Assembly (NCBI GenBank): GCA_963839175.1
Contig: CAWIUB010000028.1
Location: 1-47,617 of the forward strand
Length of the DNA stretch: 47,617 nucleotides
DNA from: CAWIUB01 sp963839175
Lineage (GTDB): Bacteria > Actinomycetota > Actinomycetes > Mycobacteriales > Jatrophihabitantaceae
Direction of reading: 5' to 3'
Shown: positions 44,834 through 47,617 of the stretch, piece by piece
Layout of the letters: each line of letters begins with the position of its first letter
How positions within the stretch are numbered: the stretch's first letter is position 1
Made by a program: the position numbers and the translations under genes
Notes under the pieces: model-generated
The model's input: only the letters and a program-made list of their open reading frames with translations
What the model was told of the DNA's origin: nothing
The model's database searches: none

Positions 44834-45007
44834 TTCGAAAATTAGGGTTATCGCGGCGTCCCCGTCAGCGTGTCTCGGCGGAGCCGGGACGTCGGGTCGG
44901 TGGCAACGACACACAGTTGCAGAGAGTCGACGCCGGGTGCAAACCATGTTCGCCGGGGCCTGCTGAAACTGGGCAGTGCAGCTGATATCAGATCCCGGTA
45001 CCCGGCT

Positions 45008-45465
45008 TCAGGGCCGGAACCGGTAGCCGAGGCCGGGTTCGGTCAGGAGGTAGCGGGGCCTGCTCGGGGTGGCTTCGAGTTTCCGGCGCAGTTGCGCCAT
45101 ATAGAGCCGCAAATAGCTCGGGTTGCTATGACCGGAGCCGCCCCGCAGTCATGCCGGTAGGTCACCGGACCTGACGAGGATGTCCGGATTAGCCAGCAAG
45201 ATTTCGAGCATTCGCCACTCGGTGGCAGTGAGATGAACGATCTTCGTTTCGTCGCCGTCCATTCGGGCGACCGTTCGTTGGACGAGGTCCACGGTCACGT
45301 CACCGAAGCTGACGACGCTCGGGGCGCGCCTGACGGTCACTCGGCGGGCGATCGCTCTGATCCGGACAGCGAGTTCGCTGGTGTCGAATGGTTTTGCTAT
45401 GTAGTCGACGGCGCCGAGGTCGAGTGCGACGACCTCCTCGTGGCTGCCGCTGACGCTGCGCGCAT
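45008..45465 (-). pseudogene. KdpE-like response regulator remnant
   Basis: Retains the second half of the receiver domain (SHEEVVALDLGAVDYIAKPF) and most of the OmpR-type winged helix: VVSFGDVTVDLVQRTVARMD, then LTATEWRMLEILLANPDILV. After a break at about 45150 it reads NPSYLRLYMAQLRRKLEATP, then LTEPGLGYRFRP, to the stop at 45008. The N-terminal half with the phospho-acceptor Asp is missing beyond about 45465. The gene is certainly non-functional as read. Confidence 0.7.
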
Positions 45466-45586
45466 GCCGACCTGTTGGTCATCGGCTCGCCGGCTCGACC
45501 GCCTATCATTGCGCGCGGCACGCTCACTGTCCGGTGCTGATCATTCGCTGACACAGGCCACTGGCGCCGGCGGTGGTGCGCGACGC

Positions 45587-46285
45587 TCAGGTGTGCAGCT
45601 GGCCCCGCGCCGGCGTGACGACCAGCCACCCTTCTCGGGCTTCGATTATGCGAACTGCCGCGCCCTCCCGCAGCTCACCGTTCGGGGTGCGCAGTTCCCA
45701 CAGCTCGCCCGATACGACACCATGCGCGACGGCATCCCGCACGGTGAGCACGACGGTTCTGCGGCCGACCAACTCGCCGGAGGTGTCGAACGGCTAATCG
45801 CGCCGGTAGCGCCAGGAGCGGCGACCAGCCATGAACGCGCTGACGGTGACCAGTACCGCGACCGGCACGACCACTCCCGGGTGAGTGGCAGGGGGGTCGC
45901 CGGTCAGGTAGAGCCCCGCGAACAGCGCGCTCACCCCGCCGCCGAGCGCGTGCAAGCCGTAGCCCGGCCAAAGCACCTCAAGGGCCAAGGACCCGGCAAG
46001 GAAAGCGAACATCAACAGCCCGCCTGGATGGGCCGGAAGGGTAGCCAGCGACAGCCCACCCAGGACAAGCAGCAGCAAACCCGAGGCAAGGGTCCAAGTG
46101 GTCCAGTAGCCGGCCAGCCGCAATGCCAGGCACATCAGCGCCGCGGTGACGAGGAGGAAGGCGATCTCCGGCGCTCCTCCAATCTCGACGCTCGCATCGG
46201 CAGCCTCGGACTCGGCCCAATACTGACGGGGATCGCCGTGGCCGACGAGGGTCAACGGCATCACCGGGGCCGAGGCGAGCAGCAT
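45587..46285 (-). pseudogene. NfeD-like membrane protein with an in-frame stop
   Basis: Starts at ATG 46285 after GGGAGG. It has an N-terminal segment and at least four membrane helices (AALMCLALRLAGYWTTWTLA to LVTVSAFMAGRR). A TAG at 45794-45796 interrupts the same frame, which continues as LVGRRTVVLTVRDAVAHGVV, then GELWELRTPNGELREGAAVR. This is the C-terminal OB-fold domain of NfeD proteins, and it ends at 45587. NfeD proteins organise membranes, usually with a stomatin-like or protease partner, and neither is seen here. A nonsense mutation or base error would explain the break. Confidence 0.75.
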
Positions 46286-46467
46286 CGAACACCTCCCGCT
46301 GACCGTCTCGGACGGGCGCGGCCCACCAATTTTCTTCAGTGCTAGCAATCGTTCGCCCGTTGGTTCGGCTCGGCAAGGGGCTTATGGGTATCGCTAGGCT
46401 GTGAATGGGTGCGCCGGGAAGCCTGGTCGGCAGCGCAGTTGGGTGCCGAGCGAACCAGGAGTCGCCG

Positions 46468-46917
46468 ATGCGTGCGCGTGAGCTCGCCGAACCGTTTCCT
46501 ACCGTGTCGCTGGACGCCGACGTCCTGACTGCGGCACGCATGATGGCCGATCAGCGGCGCCCCGGCTTGATCGTCTGCGATCGGGTGGGTCGCCCGTAGA
46601 CGGTGCTGCCCGGCTCACAGGTGCTGAAGTTCGTCGTCCCGACGTACGTCCAGGACCAGCCGACCCTCGCGCTGGCCTTTGACGAACGTGCCTCGGACGA
46701 ACTGCGCGAAAAGCTCACCCGGCACACGGTGCGCGACGTGCTGCCGCAACCGGCTGAGGTCGACGAGTTGCCGGTCGTGGACGGCGACGCAACCACCATC
46801 GAGGTCGCCGCGTTGATGGCCCGGATGCGCAGCCCACTCGTGGCGGTCGTCGACGAGCAGCGGGTGATCGGCGCGATCACGATCAGTCGGCTGCTCACCG
46901 AGATCCTTCCCGCATGA
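46468..46917 (+). pseudogene. CBS-domain protein with an in-frame stop
   Basis: A two-CBS-domain protein of about 149 residues. ATG 46468 follows AGGAG and reads RARELAEPFPTVSLDADVLT, then MMADQRRPGLIVCDRVGRP. TAG at 46597-46599 stands where relatives commonly have Tyr (TAC). The same frame then continues as TVLPGSQVLKFVVPTYVQDQ, then LPVVDGDATTIEVAALMARM and VIGAITISRLLTEILPA, to the stop at 46917. The stop codon overlaps the next gene's ATG (ATGA). CBS pairs sense adenine nucleotides and often regulate the transporter encoded next to them. One base change (C to G) explains the stop. Confidence 0.8.
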
Positions 46918-47617
46918 CCGTCGCCGCGGTCGCGATCTTCATCGGCGCCTACATCCTCATCGCCACCGAACGCATCCACCGGGTCGCCGCGGCCCTCGGC
47001 GGGGCGGCCGCGATGGTGCTTATCGGCGTCGTCGACGCCCATGTCGCGTTCTTCAGCGAGGAGACCGGCGTCGACTGGAACGTCATCTTCCTGCTGCTCG
47101 GCATGATGGTGATCGTCAGCGTCTTCAAGCAGACCGGCGTTTTCGACTACGTCTCGATCTGGGCCGCCAAGCGGGTGCGCGGACGCCCGTTCCCGCTGCT
47201 CGTCATGCTCGTGTCCATCACCGCTGTCGCTTCCGCGCTGCTGGACAACGTCACGACCGTGCTATTGATCGCGCCGGTGACGATCCTGGTCTGCGAGCGG
47301 CTGGCCCTCGCACCGGTTCCGTTCCTGATCGCCGAAGCGCTGGCCTCGAACATCGGCGGGATGGCGGCCCTCGTCGGCGATCCCCGAACATCATCTCGGC
47401 AGCCGTGCCGGCTCAGCTCAACGACTTCATCGTCAACCTAGCGCCGCTGGCGCTGTTGCTCCTGATCGTGTTCGTCGGGATGTGCCGCGTGATGTTCCGA
47501 TCGGCGCTCACCTACGACGAGCAACGCGTCACAGCCGTGATGGAGCTAGAAGAACGAGAAGTGATCACCGACGGCACCTTGCTGGTCCGCTCACTCGTTG
47601 TCCTCGCGGCGGTCATG
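46914..47617 (+). pseudogene. NhaD/ArsB-type (ion transporter superfamily) permease, frameshifted, runs off the window
   Basis: The N-terminal part of a permease of the ArsB/NhaD group: VAAVAIFIGAYILIATERIH, then VDWNVIFLLLGMMVIVSVFK, SALLDNVTTVLLIAPVTILV and ASNIGGMAALVGDP. A C run at 47382-47385 is one base short, so NIISAAVPAQLNDFIVNLAP continues only in another frame to the right edge. The motif GDPPNI is characteristic of the family. Substrates are Na+/H+, arsenite or organic anions, and which applies here cannot be decided. It is co-translated with the CBS protein. Confidence 0.8.

Overview
The window comes from a high-GC actinobacterium. The evidence is GTG starts, chains of GTGA/ATGA gene overlaps, leaderless promoter layouts (a TAnnnT-like -10 about 6 nt before a GTG), and families typical of the phylum: DUF1918/DUF1876, a TIGR03086 mycothiol-type protein, a DUF7455-like zinc protein, a DUF6551 ParB-like protein and a large LuxR (LAL) regulator. 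The sequence does not settle the genus.

Layout. 0-1.2 kb: tail of an NuoL/HyfB-type antiporter subunit (frameshifted) and a DUF190 PII-like gene. 1.2-9.4 kb: an intact minus-strand cluster, read from high to low coordinates as histidine phosphatase, DUF4129, unknown, MoxR, DUF58, membrane protein, dynamin-like GTPase, MFS, HEAT/zinc ribbon. Most junctions are GTGA overlaps. A ~50-bp hairpin-rich element occurs twice here, each time just upstream of a gene. 9.5-16.4 kb: small housekeeping and stress genes, a broken IS1380 copy, and a MaoC/OsmC/FAD-oxidoreductase operon. 16.5-24.3 kb: a frameshifted LAL regulator, an intact IS1634-type element sitting on the stop codon of a decayed SDR gene, and a twice-frameshifted site-2 protease. 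24.4-28 kb: a DUF1918-DUF1876 protein, an htpX scrap, a HigBA toxin-antitoxin pair with a perfect operator palindrome, a VOC protein and a broken TIGR03086 gene.

28-35 kb looks like the remnant of an integrative or conjugative element. It has a small HTH protein, several orphan proteins, a shredded DUF6551 gene, a lipoprotein, and a membrane-anchored cell-wall hydrolase with SGNH-like, transglycosylase-like and NlpC/P60 parts. Two 62-bp operator-like elements, 76% identical without gaps, sit at its two promoter regions. 35-41 kb is a graveyard. It holds a two-gene PIN operon, a tRNA-Gly-like relic, IS256 and IS630 remains, and a set of inverted-repeat elements. The most striking of these are two modules in which a pair of ~85-bp elements in inverted orientation flanks ~220 bp. 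The two modules share internal geometry but have different terminal words. 41-47.6 kb returns to chromosomal genes: a hydrolase, an HD-GYP/LuxR protein, then five broken genes (DUF4118, KdpE-like, NfeD, CBS, NhaD/ArsB-like).

The best candidates for something undescribed are the paired inverted modules (35.2-35.6 and 39.9-40.3 kb), the shared 62-bp operators, and the duplicated 5'-leader element. The many frameshifts, several in G or C runs, may be real decay, assembly error, or both. Long intact ORFs elsewhere in the window argue against uniformly poor sequence.
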